From: an uncultured Deinococcota bacterium
GTDB lineage: Bacteria > Deinococcota > Deinococci > Deinococcales > Trueperaceae
Length of the DNA stretch: 57,684 nt
Direction of reading: 5' to 3'
Assembly (NCBI GenBank): GCA_947311535.1
Contig: CAMZLP010000061.1
Coordinates: forward strand, 1 to 57,684
Notes under the pieces: generated by a model
What the model saw: the letters and a program-made list of their open reading frames with translations, nothing else
The model's database searches: none
What the model was told of the DNA's origin: nothing
Made by a program: the position numbers and the translations under genes
Shown: one piece after another, positions 1 to 9,386 of the stretch
How the letters are laid out: the number at the start of each line of letters is the position of its first letter
Position numbering within the stretch: position 1 is the first letter of the stretch

Positions 1-917
1 ATTCTTTGCACAATCTTAGGCACTTTCATCTCTTCTTGAAAATCATTTATCTGCTGCCAATTTTCTAAATCAACTGAGGCAAATACACTAGCTCCACTCG
101 CTTTATTAACCTTGCTCTTCTCTGCCACTGTCGAAACTAAATACAAGCCATTAGCATTGATAATATGAAAAGCACTACCTGGTAATTCTGCTAAATTTCT
201 AAAACCAGTATCCAAATTAAAATGTTGAATATAGTTAACTTCTTGGGGCGTATCCATCGGTACAATCAAACCGTCTTCAAGCGGGATAATAGCTACGGCT
301 CGAGCCTGTTGTGTACCACGTGCTACTGGCTCAAGGGTTTTAAAATCATCATCAGTAAACCAAAGAGCCGATTCTTGGTCAAGGTCACCGCTTAGCAACC
401 ACATGCCCTGACGGTAAGGGTCATAAAAAATACCGTGCACATGGCGAATTTCAGCCTTTTTAAAGCTGTAGACAATATCCCAATCTTGGGCATTGTCAGA
501 ACCATACACATAAACTTCGTCACGATCATTATTTTGAAAGTACTCACCAAAAAATAATTTGCCGCTGTTGCTCTGACAAAGATTAAGTGGCCTTGTTCCA
601 CGTTTAATTTTTAAAACTGGCTTAAATTCTTGAGAATTTGCCGCTTTATAAGCAATGGTTTTACGCAATACAGCCACAATAGCACCATCAGCCAAAGGTA
701 AAATAGAATGATAGCCTGCTCGAAGTACTCGGCTAGTAAAATTATTTTTGGCAATAGTTTTATCAAAAAATGAAGCAGAAAAGCCAGCAACTAATTCAAA
801 ACTAGCTGCATCATCATCAGATTTATAAAGCTTTAAGCCTTGGCTTGCAAAAAGCCTTTTATTAGCTAAATAGAGAGGACGATAATTTGAAATTAAATTA
901 TAGTTTTGCTCATTCAC
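1..917 (-). CDS. Beta-propeller (BNR/Asp-box-like) protein, 3' end cut by window edge
   Basis: An open frame of about 305 codons runs from a GTG at 917 off the left edge, so the C-terminus is missing. The next in-frame ATG-type alternative in another frame stops at once, and GTG overlaps the end of the sulfotransferase gene by 8 bp, the same overlap as between other genes of this operon. The protein shows repeated Asp-box-like strands of the form S/T-x-D-x-x-x-W/F: VYGSDNAQDWDIV, LWFTDDDFKTLE and VFASVDLENWQQI. These suggest a sialidase-like propeller. No signal peptide is visible. Its place as last gene of a polysaccharide operon suggests glycan binding or sensing, but no catalytic residues can be assigned. 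The family is not recognised with certainty. Confidence 0.7.
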   Translation of the reverse strand, partial: MNEQNYNLISNYRPLYLANKRLFASQGLKLYKSDDDAASFELVAGFSASFFDKTIAKNNFTSRVLRAGYHSILPLADGAIVAVLRKTIAYKAANSQEFKPVLKIKRGTRPLNLCQSNSGKLFFGEYFQNNDRDEVYVYGSDNAQDWDIVYSFKKAEIRHVHGIFYDPYRQGMWLLSGDLDQESALWFTDDDFKTLEPVARGTQQARAVAIIPLEDGLIVPMDTPQEVNYIQHFNLDTGFRNLAELPGSAFHIINANGLYLVSTVAEKSKVNKASGASVFASVDLENWQQINDFQEEMKVPKIVQR

Positions 918-1851
918 GATTTAATCGTAATTGATAAAGGTTGGAAAATAAAGGCTTTATACCGCCAAAAAGTCCGTATTGGTTGGCTGGCCTAGAATAT
1001 TCGTAATCAAAATCTTTAAAAGCAGTTGTGCACACTTGCTCGGCCAGATTAATTTGCCAAGGCTTTAGGTTTTCTTTCCATTTATCTTTATTGCTTTTTA
1101 AAAGTGGGCCTAGGGTTTCCTTTTTCCAAGACATTTCACGCTGATCAACCAATCTTTCAGCCGACTTAGAAAATTGCAGCATATTCTCATCATAATCAAT
1201 CTCGATATGAGCAGCAATTTTTTGCAAGGTGATTTCTGGATAAGTTATTAAATCTTCATATCTAAATTCATAATAGTTTCTGCCAAACAGCTCTTTGCCC
1301 ATTTTACGGCCCCGCTTTATCTGAGTCTCATAAAGTAAAACATGCTGCCAAACTGGTCTGTGTTTACTCCAAGCTGCTTTCATACGAGACGATAAAACAT
1401 CACGAGGGTCACGAACAATGTGCAAGATTTTTGCATCGCTAAAGCTCTTATAAAGGCTTTCTAAATAGTCTATATTCCTAGGGTCTTTATCACCAACAAA
1501 GTGGGTTTCTGGGTAATTTATTAGGTATTGCTCGAGCATAGTCCTATAAACTTCTTCTAAGTTAAATTCTTGCGTACCGTTTATAAAATCTTTTAAAAGC
1601 TCATCGGTTGAAATATTAACTCGTTTAAAATCTTCATCGCTATCCAAAAGAGTTTTAAAGCTACTTAGTCCGGCCTGCTCGAGCCTAGCCCGAGTCTTTT
1701 TGGCAGAAACATAGTTACGGTAAAAATGTGTCTCGGGCAAAAAAGTTATTTTTGGGTGAGCATCTAACATGCTTTGTAACAAGCTAGTACCAGAGCGGCC
1801 AACACCCACAATAAAAACTGGTTTTACTTCTCTTATATTAATATTATCCAT
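910..1851 (-). CDS. Sulfotransferase family protein (PAPS-dependent)
   Basis: A 313-residue protein of the Sulfotransfer_3 type, which moves sulfate from PAPS to a hydroxyl of a carbohydrate or other acceptor. The 5'-phosphosulfate-binding loop GVGRSGTSLL lies at residues 16-25 and the 3'-phosphate-binding motif VRDPRDVLSS at 146-155; both are intact. Length is normal for the family. The gene overlaps its upstream neighbour, a GT4 glycosyltransferase, by 8 bp and the downstream propeller gene by 8 bp, so translation is probably coupled. In this setting the likely acceptor is the surface polysaccharide made by the operon. The acceptor itself cannot be read from sequence. Confidence 0.88.
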   Translation of the reverse strand: MDNINIREVKPVFIVGVGRSGTSLLQSMLDAHPKITFLPETHFYRNYVSAKKTRARLEQAGLSSFKTLLDSDEDFKRVNISTDELLKDFINGTQEFNLEEVYRTMLEQYLINYPETHFVGDKDPRNIDYLESLYKSFSDAKILHIVRDPRDVLSSRMKAAWSKHRPVWQHVLLYETQIKRGRKMGKELFGRNYYEFRYEDLITYPEITLQKIAAHIEIDYDENMLQFSKSAERLVDQREMSWKKETLGPLLKSNKDKWKENLKPWQINLAEQVCTTAFKDFDYEYSRPANQYGLFGGIKPLFSNLYQLRLNRE

Positions 1852-3007
1852 TTACGGCTTCCTTTTTAGCAAAGTAGTCTCCCAAATACTTCATTCTAGC
1901 TTTCCAAGTATGGTTTTTTATAAAGTCCTCTTGCCCTTGTTTAGCTAACTTTATACGTAGTTCTGGGTTTGCGGATAAGTAATACATAGCGTCTGCTAAG
2001 GATACAGGGTTTTTATTTTCATAAAGGTAAGCGGTTTTACCATGCTTGGCGATATCACTAATTTGGCCAACATCATTAGCCAATATAGCAGCCCCTAAAG
2101 CCATATATTCAAATAGCTTTATTGGTGAGCGAATACTATCCTCACCACTCTCACCATAGGGCAAAACCATTATATCCGTATTGGCATTTACAATTTCTGG
2201 CAAATCTTCTACTTTGTATCTGCCATGAAAATAAACATCTTCTAAGCCTTTTGCCAGCTCTTTACTAGGAGCTTCACTAACCCCATCGCCATAAAATTCC
2301 AATGAGCCGGTACCGCCCTTATCCTTATAGATTTTAAAACCTGCTATCAAAGTTTCAAAATCATAGTAGTACTGCATAACCCCCAAATAAACAAAACGAA
2401 TTGCTTCTTTAGGATTTAAATTATCCGTTTTTAAAAGCTGCTTCTTAGAAGCCCCGTTTGGCACTACTAGCAGCTCTGACTTACAGCCACCTTTTAATAA
2501 TTGAGCTTTTAGAGCTTTAGAAATTACATAAACTAAATCAAATTTAGAAACTATACTTGATTCAAATTTTAGAGCGAGCGGGCGCAGGGCATTTGGTATT
2601 TTAGCTTCATTATGAACTGCAAAACTATTTACTTCTACCACTGATTTAATTCGGTAGGCTCGAGCTAATTTTGCCAATTTACCCAAAAGTAACGGTGAAG
2701 ATGCAGCATAACGCACCATAAGAGTTGAAACATCGCCAATTTTTAATTCTTTTTCTACTACTTTTAATAGCTCATCTTGCCAAGCCGTCTTTGATAATTC
2801 TTTGCCCTCATTATTAGTAGCCACAGTGATCATTTTAGTATTTGCAAATTTGCCCTCATGCAAATCCAAACCGTTACCAGAGATAACAGTTATAGGCTGA
2901 TTATTATCACTAAAGCCCTCTATTACCCCCAAAGCATGAGTCACACTGCCACGCCCACCACGTGAGAAATATTCTCTTTTGGGCAATATATATATCAGTC
3001 TATTCAT
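1844..3007 (-). CDS. GT4-family glycosyltransferase
   Basis: A 387-residue GT-B fold glycosyltransferase with a C-terminal Glycos_transf_1/GT4 half. Visible marks are the phosphate-binding linker region IRFVYLGVMQYYYDFETLI, the Y-F-H-G-R-Y-K strand, and the donor-binding segment SPIKLFEYMALGAAILAND, where GT4 enzymes carry the EX7E-type motif. It would transfer a sugar from a nucleotide-sugar to a growing surface glycan at the cytoplasmic face. It overlaps the sulfotransferase gene and the O-antigen-ligase-like gene by 8 bp each, which places it firmly in the polysaccharide operon. Donor and linkage cannot be predicted. Confidence 0.88.
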   Translation of the reverse strand: MNRLIYILPKREYFSRGGRGSVTHALGVIEGFSDNNQPITVISGNGLDLHEGKFANTKMITVATNNEGKELSKTAWQDELLKVVEKELKIGDVSTLMVRYAASSPLLLGKLAKLARAYRIKSVVEVNSFAVHNEAKIPNALRPLALKFESSIVSKFDLVYVISKALKAQLLKGGCKSELLVVPNGASKKQLLKTDNLNPKEAIRFVYLGVMQYYYDFETLIAGFKIYKDKGGTGSLEFYGDGVSEAPSKELAKGLEDVYFHGRYKVEDLPEIVNANTDIMVLPYGESGEDSIRSPIKLFEYMALGAAILANDVGQISDIAKHGKTAYLYENKNPVSLADAMYYLSANPELRIKLAKQGQEDFIKNHTWKARMKYLGDYFAKKEAVNG

Positions 3008-4394
3008 AAACTAAACCTTCCATTTTTCTGTTCTTTTTTTCTTTAGTTTTTTCTTTTAAAGCCAACTCGGCCTTTAAACTGTAATAACGCAAACCCTCAG
3101 CTAAGCCAAGCACCAACCAAAAATATTTTCTATTTAGCTGCGGATTAGTTAAACCACCAATTAACATTCCAATTAGGTATGCCAAAACAATCAGCCACTC
3201 TTTGCTATAAATCGAGCTAGTCAAAAGCTGAGCCAACCAAAGTATAAATATAACCAGGCCGATTACCCCTAGCTCTATGGCAATTTGAATATAAATATTG
3301 TGAGTCACTCTTGGTCTAAAGGGCTCATGTAGTTCTAAATTAAATGGTGTTTTAGAAAAACTTGTAAAGGTCATAGCATCTTCTGTATTGCGTATCCCCG
3401 CACCAATAATAGGGTGGCTCAAAAAGGTCTGATAACCCATCTTCCAAATTGTAGTTCTACCAGCTCCACCAGAGCTAAGCGCGCTACTGGTTCTAAACTC
3501 AACAAATTGCACTACTGCTGGTATCTGCATAACAGCAATGCCAGTAATAAGCAAGATTCCCAAAAAACTAAGCTGCTGTTTTAATTTCCACCTAGGGATG
3601 TATACCATCAGCATTACCCCGATAATTGCCAACCAAGAACCCCTTGTACCAGACATTAAAATTGCAATTAAGAAAACAATACTAGCTATTGATGCAATAA
3701 ATCGTCTGGCTTTAGAATTATCAGTATCAAAAATATTTTGAAAACTATATAAAAATGCTGGCAACATATAATAGGCAAAATGAGCCACCGACTGCCCCTC
3801 TATGGCACTAGTACGGGTTGATTGAGAAAAGCCTGAGGCATCTAAACCTCTCATAAAATTGCTAATACCAATTAGAGCTACAAAAAAGCTACTAGCAGTA
3901 TAGTAGCCCATAATATAGCGAACTACTTTGGGGCTTGTAGCAACATAGTCTGCAATTAGAAAAGCCATAATAAATAGCTGCAATAATTGATTGTAGCCGA
4001 CTAAATTTGTTTGTATGGACCATAAGAGACTTGCACTAACCCAAAATATAAATAGCCAAGCCAGCCTTGTAAAAGACCGTAAATCTACCCTAAAACGCCT
4101 ATGGAATAAATAGCTAGCTACAAATACCATAGCAGCAATTTTAGTTAGAGTACCTAGAGCATTAATTACTATTACTTCTTCAATAGGTATTAGTACTATA
4201 TATAGTAATAAGGCATGCAATGGATCAGCAATCAAAAACAAAGCTCCTGCTAGAGCAACTATAGCAGCGACAATTAGTTTGAATTTACCAATAATTAATG
4301 CAGGTATTATAATAATAGCTGTTAAAATATAGCTAATAATACCCAAATAAAGTTTGGGGTTTTGTAAAAAACGTTTTTTTAATGATTCAATCAT
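3000..4394 (-). CDS. O-antigen ligase/polymerase family membrane protein
   Basis: A 464-residue protein with about ten to twelve hydrophobic segments, starting in the first 50 residues. The long hydrophilic loop around residues 280-360 holds the Wzy_C-like pattern TIWKMGYQTFLSHPIIGAG followed by HNIYIQIAIELGVIGL, which is typical of WaaL/Wzy proteins (loop with R/H residues, then a membrane segment). Such proteins polymerise repeat units or ligate lipid-linked glycans on the outer side of the membrane. Its neighbours (glycosyltransferases, sulfotransferase) agree. Whether it is polymerase or ligase cannot be told from sequence. The C-terminus is Lys-rich and cytoplasmic. Confidence 0.85.
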   Translation of the reverse strand: MIESLKKRFLQNPKLYLGIISYILTAIIIIPALIIGKFKLIVAAIVALAGALFLIADPLHALLLYIVLIPIEEVIVINALGTLTKIAAMVFVASYLFHRRFRVDLRSFTRLAWLFIFWVSASLLWSIQTNLVGYNQLLQLFIMAFLIADYVATSPKVVRYIMGYYTASSFFVALIGISNFMRGLDASGFSQSTRTSAIEGQSVAHFAYYMLPAFLYSFQNIFDTDNSKARRFIASIASIVFLIAILMSGTRGSWLAIIGVMLMVYIPRWKLKQQLSFLGILLITGIAVMQIPAVVQFVEFRTSSALSSGGAGRTTIWKMGYQTFLSHPIIGAGIRNTEDAMTFTSFSKTPFNLELHEPFRPRVTHNIYIQIAIELGVIGLVIFILWLAQLLTSSIYSKEWLIVLAYLIGMLIGGLTNPQLNRKYFWLVLGLAEGLRYYSLKAELALKEKTKEKKNRKMEGLVYE

Positions 4395-4400
4395 AACTAT

Positions 4401-5552
4401 CTAAGCTCTAACAAGCAGATTTTCTTTAACAAGTTCCAAATACTTGTCTGTCGCTGCTCTATCAGAGAATTCTTTAGCTCTCTGGACAAGTTTCTCTTTT
4501 GGGCTTGGGTTTTTAAGGGTTTTAACAATCGCTTTTGCCAACGCCTCCGAATCAGCTACAGCTACTAATTCTCCATATTTTCCAGAATTCAATATCTCTA
4601 CAGTTCCACCAGGGCAATCGGTTGCTACCACATTGCTTCCACATGCCATTGCTTCTATCAGTACGGTTGGTAAGCCTTCCCATCCCGAGCTGGATACAAA
4701 AAGCTCGGAAGCTGCCATAAAGGCATATGGATTATCTACAAAGCCTGCTAGATCTATGTCATTTTCTAAACCCAGCTCTTTTACTTGTTTTTCTAAGTCT
4801 TCTCTATCTTCGCCTTCACCTAATATTATCAATTTTGCATCAATTTCTTTTTTAAGAATGGCAAAAGCATTAATTAAATTAGCAAAGTCTTTTTGTTCAC
4901 TTAATCTACCTACTGAGATTATTACCGGTTTATCTTGCTCAAAAAATGGATGTTCTGCTTTTTCTTGGCTTAATCTCAACATTTTTTGGGTAACCACTGG
5001 ATTATAGATGGTTTTTATTCTATCTCGCTTCATCTTTAAATACTTAGCCAAATCATCAGCCACTGCATCTGATACGGCTATTATTTCGTCAGCTAATGGG
5101 TATATCAATCTTGAGCTTATTGTATTTAAACGTTTTATAATTGGCTTGCCCGATTTATCGTCTCGGCTGGTTGCCGTATGGATTGTAGCTATTAGTTTTG
5201 TTGGTACAAACGCCAGTTTTGTTATTATTATACTGGCTATATTCACATGGGCATGAGCAGTTATTAGGGCTTGGGGCTTATTTTGACGTAAATAGCGAAA
5301 AACTGCTAAAAAACTATTTTTTACACTGCCATTGCCAAAAAACACTTTTGTTCCCTCAGGGATTTGAGAATACAAATTACCCGAGCTATTGTTTAAAAAT
5401 AAATGCACTTCTATACCGTCATCTAACATTGTCTGCATTAAATTAAAAAAGACTCGAGCAATACCACCCCCGCCTATTGTGCCAGGGTAAAAGCAAATCA
5501 CATTTCTTTCGTTATTAGTTTTTCTTTTGTCTAAAATCATTATGCCATCCAT
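4401..5552 (-). CDS. GT4-family glycosyltransferase
   Basis: A 383-residue GT-B enzyme. The N-terminal acceptor domain carries the Gly-rich loop FYPGTIGGGGIARVF near residues 21-35; the C-terminal domain starts with PVIISVGRLSEQKDFANLI and contains GWEGLPTVLIEAMACGSNVV, the EX7E donor-site motif of GT4 retaining transferases. The gene lies 6 bp before the O-antigen-ligase-like gene and 9 bp after the Kps-like gene, in one operon. ATG at 5552 or 5540 could both start it; I keep the longer form, so the first four residues are uncertain. Role: addition of a sugar to the surface polysaccharide unit. Confidence 0.9.
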   Translation of the reverse strand: MDGIMILDKRKTNNERNVICFYPGTIGGGGIARVFFNLMQTMLDDGIEVHLFLNNSSGNLYSQIPEGTKVFFGNGSVKNSFLAVFRYLRQNKPQALITAHAHVNIASIIITKLAFVPTKLIATIHTATSRDDKSGKPIIKRLNTISSRLIYPLADEIIAVSDAVADDLAKYLKMKRDRIKTIYNPVVTQKMLRLSQEKAEHPFFEQDKPVIISVGRLSEQKDFANLINAFAILKKEIDAKLIILGEGEDREDLEKQVKELGLENDIDLAGFVDNPYAFMAASELFVSSSGWEGLPTVLIEAMACGSNVVATDCPGGTVEILNSGKYGELVAVADSEALAKAIVKTLKNPSPKEKLVQRAKEFSDRAATDKYLELVKENLLVRA

Positions 5553-5561
5553 ATAATTATT

Positions 5562-7088
5562 TTAAAGGCCTCTTTCTAATCTGTCGTTGATATTTCTTAT
5601 TAAAAAGCCTGCATAGGCTCTAAAACGCTCATCTGTTAGTTTTTCCTCAATTGATTTCTGCATTAAGCTTGCTGCCAAGCCTTCTGGATCAAGATTAATA
5701 GAATTATCTAAGATTGCTATCACAAGGTTATGAAGTTGGCTTATTCTTGGCCGAAAATCTTCAAAACGGGCAACTAATTCTGGTAAATCCTCAACGGATT
5801 TTGCTCTACTCACCAAGCCCTCGGCAAAATTAAAGAAAACTTCACCGATAGTGATTGCAGGCTTGCCCAACAACATAGCCTCCATAGCTGCTGTACCAGT
5901 AATTGTAACTACACCTAATGATTCAGAAATAATGGCATGGCTATTTAAATCTGGATAGAGCATTTTGACATTGGGCAAACTGACTAGTTTTTTATAAAAC
6001 CCTAGGTTCTTTTTACCAATGCCTTGCGGGTGGTCTTTGGTGTACAAGCAGACATCCCAAGGTAAGCTCTGAGCCACATTATGGGCAATTTCTGATTGCA
6101 ATATTCTATATGGTGCATAAAGCAATAGAGCCAATTCTGGCTCTACATGAAATGGAAAGAATACAAACTTTTCATCTTTTTGAGGTTTGCTAAAGAAATC
6201 TCCAAAACGCAAGCGCATATTGCGGTATTCTATGCCTAATCTAAATAAATCATATTCCCATTGTGAAAGGTTGTATAAATCGCCATGCTTCTTTTGAAAG
6301 CTGCCTTTATCAATGCGACGAAAAAGAATGCCTTTGATTTTGTCAGATAGCTTTTCTAGCTTGAGCTTTTTACCAAAATTACCAAGTTCTAAGCCGTCTA
6401 TATAAGGCAAAATTACCTGGCCTTCTTTAAATTTGGCAATAAGTTGCTTGGCTTGCTCAGTATTTTGAGAGAGCTTGCCTGATTCTAATTCTTTAAAACG
6501 TGCTTCTATTTTATCAACTCGGTTATAAATTGTATCGGTAATTGCATGATAGCTACCAATTTTAGTTGATATTGGCACAAATAGCGGAATATTGCGGGCT
6601 TTGGCTACTTGCTCGAGTACAAGCGCGGAAGATGGCCCAACGTCTACCCCGGTGTATACAACTAAGTCTGGCTTAAAATCTTCTACAAACCGTTCAATCA
6701 TTTCAAAACGGGTTTGCACATGCAAAAGCAAGCGTTTACGGCTGTAATTAGTACCGTATTCAAATAGATAGTTTGCTCGCTTCATGATTAAAAAGCGGTT
6801 TTGGGTCACATAATGCCAAAAGGGCAAGCCATAGGTTGGCTCAAGCCTAGCCAAATATTCACTATCAATATCAGCTAAGGGTCTTTTATCGGCTCTTTGG
6901 TGCATTATGGTTTCTGATAGCTGCTTAGTAAACAATGAAGCATTGTCTTTTAAGTATTGACATTCGGGTTTACGCCTAAAACTAATAACCGCAAAATCAC
7001 TGGCGGCCAAGTCTTGCTTCATTTGTAAAGCAAGTGCATGTGCCAAATGGGCATCATCAATTCTTTGAACGTAAAATAATATCTTCAT
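5562..7088 (-). CDS. Capsule polysaccharide biosynthesis-like protein (KpsS/KpsC-like)
   Basis: A 508-residue soluble protein and first gene of the minus-strand polysaccharide operon. The C-terminal half resembles the Capsule_synth family: FFPFHVEPELALLLYAPYR, then LYTKDHPQGIGKKN, then SLGVVTITGTAAMEAMLLGK, where the T-G-T-A-A-x-E-A pattern is the nucleotide-sugar site seen in KpsC/KpsS-type Kdo transferases. The N-terminal third (YTGVDVGPSSALVLEQVAKA) looks like the acceptor-side Rossmann domain. Exact transfer reaction is not known. No membrane segment. A hairpin lies 18-42 bases upstream of the ATG. Confidence 0.7.
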   Translation of the reverse strand: MKILFYVQRIDDAHLAHALALQMKQDLAASDFAVISFRRKPECQYLKDNASLFTKQLSETIMHQRADKRPLADIDSEYLARLEPTYGLPFWHYVTQNRFLIMKRANYLFEYGTNYSRKRLLLHVQTRFEMIERFVEDFKPDLVVYTGVDVGPSSALVLEQVAKARNIPLFVPISTKIGSYHAITDTIYNRVDKIEARFKELESGKLSQNTEQAKQLIAKFKEGQVILPYIDGLELGNFGKKLKLEKLSDKIKGILFRRIDKGSFQKKHGDLYNLSQWEYDLFRLGIEYRNMRLRFGDFFSKPQKDEKFVFFPFHVEPELALLLYAPYRILQSEIAHNVAQSLPWDVCLYTKDHPQGIGKKNLGFYKKLVSLPNVKMLYPDLNSHAIISESLGVVTITGTAAMEAMLLGKPAITIGEVFFNFAEGLVSRAKSVEDLPELVARFEDFRPRISQLHNLVIAILDNSINLDPEGLAASLMQKSIEEKLTDERFRAYAGFLIRNINDRLERGL

Positions 7089-7105
7089 ACATTTAGTCTT
7101 GCAAA

Positions 7106-7130
7106 ATTCTTAGTTTGCCAGACTAAGAAT
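7106..7130. promoter_or_regulatory. Perfect 9-bp inverted repeat in the leader of the polysaccharide operon
   Basis: ATTCTTAGT and ACTAAGAAT pair perfectly around a 7-base loop. It stands 18 bases upstream of the first ATG of the minus-strand operon and within the 150-bp divergent region shared with the BNR-type gene. It could be an operator or an RNA leader hairpin. No ops/JUMPstart element is visible. Confidence 0.45.
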
Positions 7131-7239
7131 TAATATAACTAATATAATTAGCAAGATTATAGACAGAATGCTGTGATAACCGTTAAGCTGTGCTCAAATG
7201 TAAATTTTCATACATTCTAATGCTAAACTAAACAAGCTT

Positions 7240-8607
7240 ATGAGATTTGCCTTTAAACACAAATTGAAATTGTTATTTTTACTTGCCCTGCTAATAGTCT
7301 TGGCCGTTGTATTAAAAACTTGTAATAAAAAAGAATTTTTGATTATCGAGCAAGGTGACATTCTAATTGTACCACTATCACAAAACACCGCCCTAAAATC
7401 TGTACGCAGACCTGTTTCTGTTGGTTTTTATGATGAGATAGCTAATAAAACCTTTGTTAGCTATTTAGGGAAAAATTCTAATCCTTTTGTGCAAGAATTT
7501 ATACACAAAAATAATTCTTGGTCTCAGCCAAAGCAGGTTGGCGACATAACTAAAGCAAAAAGCTTTAGCAAACCCGACAGACACAACTACCCAAGTCTTA
7601 TTCAAATGGCTAATGGCAATTTGGCTAGTTTCTATGCCGAGCATGCCGATGAGCTAAGAATAACTACTTCGCCAAAGGCACATAGTATTAATGGTAATTG
7701 GAATGATAGAAAAATCCCCGAAGCAGACTATGCTGCCTACCCTATGCCTTTTAAAACAGAAAATGCTGATATTTATGTCTTTTATCGTGAAAGCTCTTAT
7801 GGCTTTAAGCCCGAATTAGATAGAGATGATAGGCCAGTACAATACATAGTATCCCGTGATAACGCTAAAACTTGGACACGCTCGAGCCAACTCACAGGTG
7901 AATCAATAGCCATTGGCTCTTGGGATAGAGAGGACAACTTAAATGAAATCTATATCGGTCAAATACGCTATCAAAAATCCGAAGAAGGTATCGCTGAACG
8001 CTTTCATATAGTCTGGACACTCTCGGGCGGTGGCTACGAGGGCCCCAAGCATGACCGCTATCATAAAGATGTTTATTATAGCTATTTTTTACCAGAAAAC
8101 AAACATTTTTATTGTGTTAATGGCTTAGATTTAGGTTTTTCCATTTCAGCAAATGAAATGCAAAATTGTTTGGTAGAAGATAGTGGCAAAATGAATATTA
8201 AAAATCCATTTGCAATTGATTATGTGCAATTAGTCAGTTTTACTGATAATGCAAGACCAATTTTGGTTTATAGAATGTCTAATGAATATGAATCTTGGTT
8301 ACGCTCGAGCCTATGGGATGGTAAACAATGGCAATACCGCATTATCGAATCTAATAATGACCCCAAAGATATAGAAAAACTAGATGCTAAGTCTTTTGCT
8401 CTTTATATGGGTAATGGTAGTATCTACGTTAGCCACAACGCTGGCTACAATTGGCAAAAAGCTACTAGTTTTAGGCTACCTGATAATAAAAAAATTGACA
8501 AACTCGCCCTAATAGAAAATTACCAAGACCCCGCAAGATTAATAATTTCAGAGACTAAAGATGATAATAATAAACGAGATGTATTTTTGCTGGGTTTTGC
8601 CAGATAG
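7240..8607 (+). CDS. BNR_4-type six/seven-bladed propeller, membrane-anchored or secreted
   Basis: A 455-residue protein with a positively charged N-terminus (MRFAFKHKLKL) and a hydrophobic stretch to about residue 27 ending near a Cys (LKTCNKK), so an uncleaved anchor or possibly a lipoprotein-like export signal. The body resembles BNR_4 proteins found in polysaccharide-degrading loci: RHNYPSLIQMANGNLASFYA, then AAYPMPFKTENADIYVFYRE, then an Asp-box-like SRDNAKTWTRSS. BNR_4 folds include lyases and non-catalytic binders. It is divergent from the capsule operon and probably acts outside the cell on glycans. A TAAACT box lies 10 bases before the ATG. Confidence 0.7.
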   Translation: MRFAFKHKLKLLFLLALLIVLAVVLKTCNKKEFLIIEQGDILIVPLSQNTALKSVRRPVSVGFYDEIANKTFVSYLGKNSNPFVQEFIHKNNSWSQPKQVGDITKAKSFSKPDRHNYPSLIQMANGNLASFYAEHADELRITTSPKAHSINGNWNDRKIPEADYAAYPMPFKTENADIYVFYRESSYGFKPELDRDDRPVQYIVSRDNAKTWTRSSQLTGESIAIGSWDREDNLNEIYIGQIRYQKSEEGIAERFHIVWTLSGGGYEGPKHDRYHKDVYYSYFLPENKHFYCVNGLDLGFSISANEMQNCLVEDSGKMNIKNPFAIDYVQLVSFTDNARPILVYRMSNEYESWLRSSLWDGKQWQYRIIESNNDPKDIEKLDAKSFALYMGNGSIYVSHNAGYNWQKATSFRLPDNKKIDKLALIENYQDPARLIISETKDDNNKRDVFLLGFAR

Positions 8608-8730
8608 CTAGTATGCCAATAATAGTTAAAAATAAAATATTAAGTTTATCAAAAAAAATAATCTAGCCTTAAAATTGTGCAATAGCGTACAGATTGTCAG
8701 CATTTGACAATAACAGCTAAAAAATCAAAA

Positions 8731-8736
8731 TATACT
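8731..8736 (+). promoter_or_regulatory. -10 box (TATACT) of the SCO1-like gene, leaderless
   Basis: TATACT ends 7 bases before the GTG start, so transcription would begin at or next to the start codon. TTGACA at 8704-8709 is a possible -35, but the 21-bp spacer is long. No Shine-Dalgarno sequence is present. Confidence 0.6.
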
Positions 8737-8743
8737 AGCAATT

Positions 8744-9331
8744 GTGAAACGAGCCTTAGTATTATTGTTCAGCCTAATCATTTTAGCTGGCTTAGGATTT
8801 TTTGTATTTAGTCTTTATAAAAAACCAGTCGAACTGCGTGGAACTGCATTACAAAACCCAGTAGATGTTACTAAAGTTAGCTTAACGAATAAAACTTTAG
8901 GCAAAATAAATCTTTCTGAGTTTAAAAATAAAACATTATTAGTCTTTTTTGGTTTTAGCAAATGTTATGATGTCTGCCCCATCACCTTGCAAAGATTAGC
9001 TAAGATTTATAAGAACATGGGCGAGCCCGCAAATCTGCAAATTATTATGATTACTGTTGACCCAGCTACCGACACCGTAGAAGCCGTACAAGAATATGTT
9101 AATAAATTCCATAATAGCTTTTTAGGCTTTTCTGGCAGCAATTCAGAAATTGCCGAAGCAGCAAAAACTTTTTTTGTGGGTTATCAAGACCTTGGAGATA
9201 CCCAATTTAATCATACAGATGCCGTTTATATAATTGACAAGAATAGCAAAATACGTAGGATTTATGGTCAGCCTGATTTTAGATATTTAGAAACCGACCT
9301 TTCATTAATTTTAAAAACTGGCAGTTATTAA
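8744..9331 (+). CDS. SCO1/SenC family copper chaperone/thioredoxin-like protein
   Basis: A 195-residue protein with an N-terminal membrane anchor (residues 5-24) and a thioredoxin-fold domain. The metal/redox motif is FFGFSKCYDVCPITLQ (CxxxC), and the third ligand is His in QFNHTDAVYIID, so all three conserved ligands of SCO proteins are present. SCO proteins deliver copper to the CuA centre of cytochrome c oxidase or act as thiol reductases. No oxidase genes are next to it. It starts with GTG directly behind a -10 box. The next gene follows after 55 bp with its own promoter. Confidence 0.93.
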   Translation: MKRALVLLFSLIILAGLGFFVFSLYKKPVELRGTALQNPVDVTKVSLTNKTLGKINLSEFKNKTLLVFFGFSKCYDVCPITLQRLAKIYKNMGEPANLQIIMITVDPATDTVEAVQEYVNKFHNSFLGFSGSNSEIAEAAKTFFVGYQDLGDTQFNHTDAVYIIDKNSKIRRIYGQPDFRYLETDLSLILKTGSY

Positions 9332-9371
9332 ATATTTGTTAATATGAACAAATAATAAACATATTAAGCCT

Positions 9372-9377
9372 TAGAAT
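9372..9377 (+). promoter_or_regulatory. -10 box (TAGAAT) of the DUF4874/DUF4832 gene, leaderless
   Basis: TAGAAT ends 9 bases before the ATG and no ribosome-binding site lies between them. This is one of a family of start-proximal TANNNT boxes in this window. Confidence 0.5.
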
Positions 9378-9386
9378 AGACAACTG

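Noticed and set aside
392-601. Open frame of 69 residues on the minus strand
   Set aside because: It is an out-of-frame shadow of the propeller gene that runs off the left edge.
4444-5007. Open frame of 187 residues on the plus strand
   Set aside because: It lies wholly opposite a well-recognised GT4 glycosyltransferase and has the Ser/Pro-rich look of an antisense frame.
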